DNA of 64,000 bases, from positions 467,501 to 531,500 of the forward strand of contig JAUIMM010000583.1 in assembly GCA_031769625.1 (NCBI GenBank), given 5' to 3'. The stretch is from Taudactylus pleione. Taxonomy: Eukaryota > Chordata > Amphibia > Anura > Myobatrachidae. The position numbers were made by a program, and so were the translations under genes. Of the stretch, positions 62,691 to 64,000 are shown in pieces. The notes under the pieces are model-generated. The model was given only the letters and a program-made list of their open reading frames with translations. It was not told the DNA's origin and searched no databases. Each line of letters starts with the position of its first letter. Position 1 is the first letter of the stretch.

Positions 62691-64000
62691 CTGTACTGCC
62701 ATTATATACGCTAGGCACCTTGTAGTGTACTACCATTATATAAGCTAGGGACCTTGTACTGTACAGCCATTATATACGCTAAGCACCTTGTAGTGTACAG
62801 CCATTATATACGCTAGGCACCTTGTAGTGTACAGCCATTATATATAAGCTAGGGACCTTGTAGAGCACTGCCACTATATACGCTAGTGACCTTGTAGTGC
62901 ACTGCCATTATATACGCTAGGGACCTTGTAGTGCACTACACTACCATTATATACGCTAGAGACCTCGTAGTGTACTACCATTATATACGCTAGAGACCTC
63001 GTAGTGTCCTCGTAGTGCACTGCCATTATATACGCTAGGGACCTCGTAGTGCACTACCATTATATACGCTAGGGACCTCGTAGTGCACTGCCATTATAGA
63101 CGCTAGGGACCTCGTAGTGCACTGCCATTATAGACTCTAGGGACCTTGTAGTGCACTGCCATTATATACTCTAGGGACCTTGTACTGTATTACCATTATA
63201 TACGCTATCGACCTTGTAGTGTACTACCATTATATACGCTAGGGACCATGTACTGTACTGCCATTATATACGCTAGGCACCTTGTAGTGTACTACCATTA
63301 TATACGCTAGGGACCTTGTAGTGTACTACCATTATATACGTTAGGGACCTTGTAGTGTACTACCATTATATAAGCTAGGGACCTTGTACTGTACAGCCAT
63401 TATATACGCTAAGCACCTTGTAGTGTATAGCCATTATATACGCTAGGCACCTTGTAGTGTACTACCATTATATACGCTAGGGACCTTGTACTGTACTGCC
63501 ATTATATACGCTAGGGACATCGTAGTGCACTACGGACCTTGTAGTGTACTACCATTATATACGCTAGGGACCTTGTACTGTACTGCCATTATATACGCTA
63601 GGGACCTTGTAGTGTACTGCCATTATATACGCTAGGGACCTTGTACTGTACTGCCATTATATACGCTAGGCACCTTGTAGTGTACTGCCATTATATACGC
63701 TAGAGACCTTGTACTGTACTGCCATTATATACGCTAGGGACCTTGTACTGTACTGCCATTATATACGCTAGGCACTTGTAGTGTATTACCATTATATACG
63801 TTAGGGACCTTGTAGTGTACTACCATTATATACGCTAGGGACCTTGTAGTGTACTGCCATTATATACGCTAGGGACCTTGTAGTGTACTGCCACTATATA
63901 CGCTAGTGACCTTGTAGTGCACTGCCATTATATAGGCTAGGGACCTTGTAGTGCACTGCCATTATATAGGCTAGGGACCTTGTAGTGTACTGCCATTATA

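Larger units (their letters stand above)
17698..64000. repeat. Giant 34-bp AT-rich satellite array (runs past window end)
   Basis: 46.3 kb of uninterrupted head-to-tail 34-bp units, about 1,360 copies. The unit contains CTAGGGACCTTG, TAGTGTACTGCC and ATTATATACG in order. Common variants are CCTCG for CCTTG, TGCACT for TGTACT, CTACC for CTGCC, GTACTGTACTG for GTAGTGTACTG, ATAGGCT for ATACGCT, and a 2-bp longer ATATATACGC form. Partial units occur, for example CCTTGGTATACGC, TTGCTAGGG and GTGTCCTCGTAG. The unit has stop codons in most frames, so there are no long open frames. The size and the nested repeat structure are those of a satellite rather than an ordinary minisatellite. Confidence 0.98.
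36960..64000. repeat. Higher-order repeat domain II (about 2.1-kb unit)
   Basis: The rare variant CGCTATCGACC marks each block. Its TCGA lies at 36992, 39013, 41090, 43201, 45874, 48019, 50198, 51541, 53618, 55785, 57896, 60569 and 63208. Most spacings are 2021-2179 bp, about 60-64 monomers. Longer ones (2673, 2639) contain an extra block and one (1343) is shortened. Each block carries the same marker series: GTGTCCTCGTAGTG, CACTACACTACC, CATAATATACG, CGCCAGGGACC, ATATATTCGC and ATATATAAGC. The domain continues beyond the window. Confidence 0.88.

Noticed and set aside
17698..64000. CRISPR-like direct repeats
   Set aside because: The units are head-to-tail with no unique spacers, no cas genes are near, and the context is eukaryotic.

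Overview
This window looks like eukaryotic, vertebrate-type DNA, most likely from a large repeat-rich genome such as an amphibian. Reasons are the decayed PIF/Harbinger transposon with spliced genes, two short palindromic hAT-type elements with perfect 8-bp target duplications, one isolated CpG island, and seven tandem minisatellite arrays. The species is inferred, not shown. There is no bacterial-style gene organisation, and I see no intact host protein-coding gene.

Layout. 1-3131: two related minisatellite arrays (43-bp and 45-bp units) joined by a degenerate stretch and a short spacer. 3132-4780: mostly single-copy sequence carrying a 161-bp hAT-type MITE. 4781-8904: a very C-rich array with a 34-bp unit, first with variable poly-C tracts, then about 73 nearly identical copies. 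8905-9600: a CpG island with NRF1-like, CCAAT and GC-box motifs, the only convincing promoter candidate for a host gene. 9601-12187: a 72-bp minisatellite flanked by longer, probably ancestral units. 12188-12948: unassigned sequence with strong hairpins. 12949-16860: remains of a PIF/Harbinger transposon, itself interrupted by a 49-bp minisatellite and a second hAT-type MITE. 16870-17335: a 20-bp minisatellite. 17336-17697: short unique sequence. 17698-64000: one uninterrupted array of a 34-bp AT-rich unit, about 1,360 copies, running off the window.

The transposon is the only place with recognisable proteins. A plus-strand gene encodes a MADF/Myb-like DNA-binding accessory protein in two exons (14325-14713 and 15590 onward). 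A minus-strand gene encodes the HARBI1-like DDE transposase, also in two exons (about 16810-16632 and 15512-14743). The exons alternate, so each gene has an exon of the other inside its intron, on the opposite strand. Both genes are dead copies: frameshifts, two in-frame stops, and an apparent small deletion that removes the expected catalytic glutamate.

The large 34-bp array has nested organisation. Rare variant monomers recur about every 2.1 kb. In 20.6-35.1 kb a supra-unit of about 7.29 kb is present twice, and in 39.7-62.7 kb a tract of at least 8.2 kb recurs at an offset of exactly 14,695 bp. This is the higher-order repeat arrangement usual for satellites, built on an unusually short monomer. 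The C-rich array and the AT-rich array share a 34-bp period and two ordered sequence blocks, so they may be distantly related.
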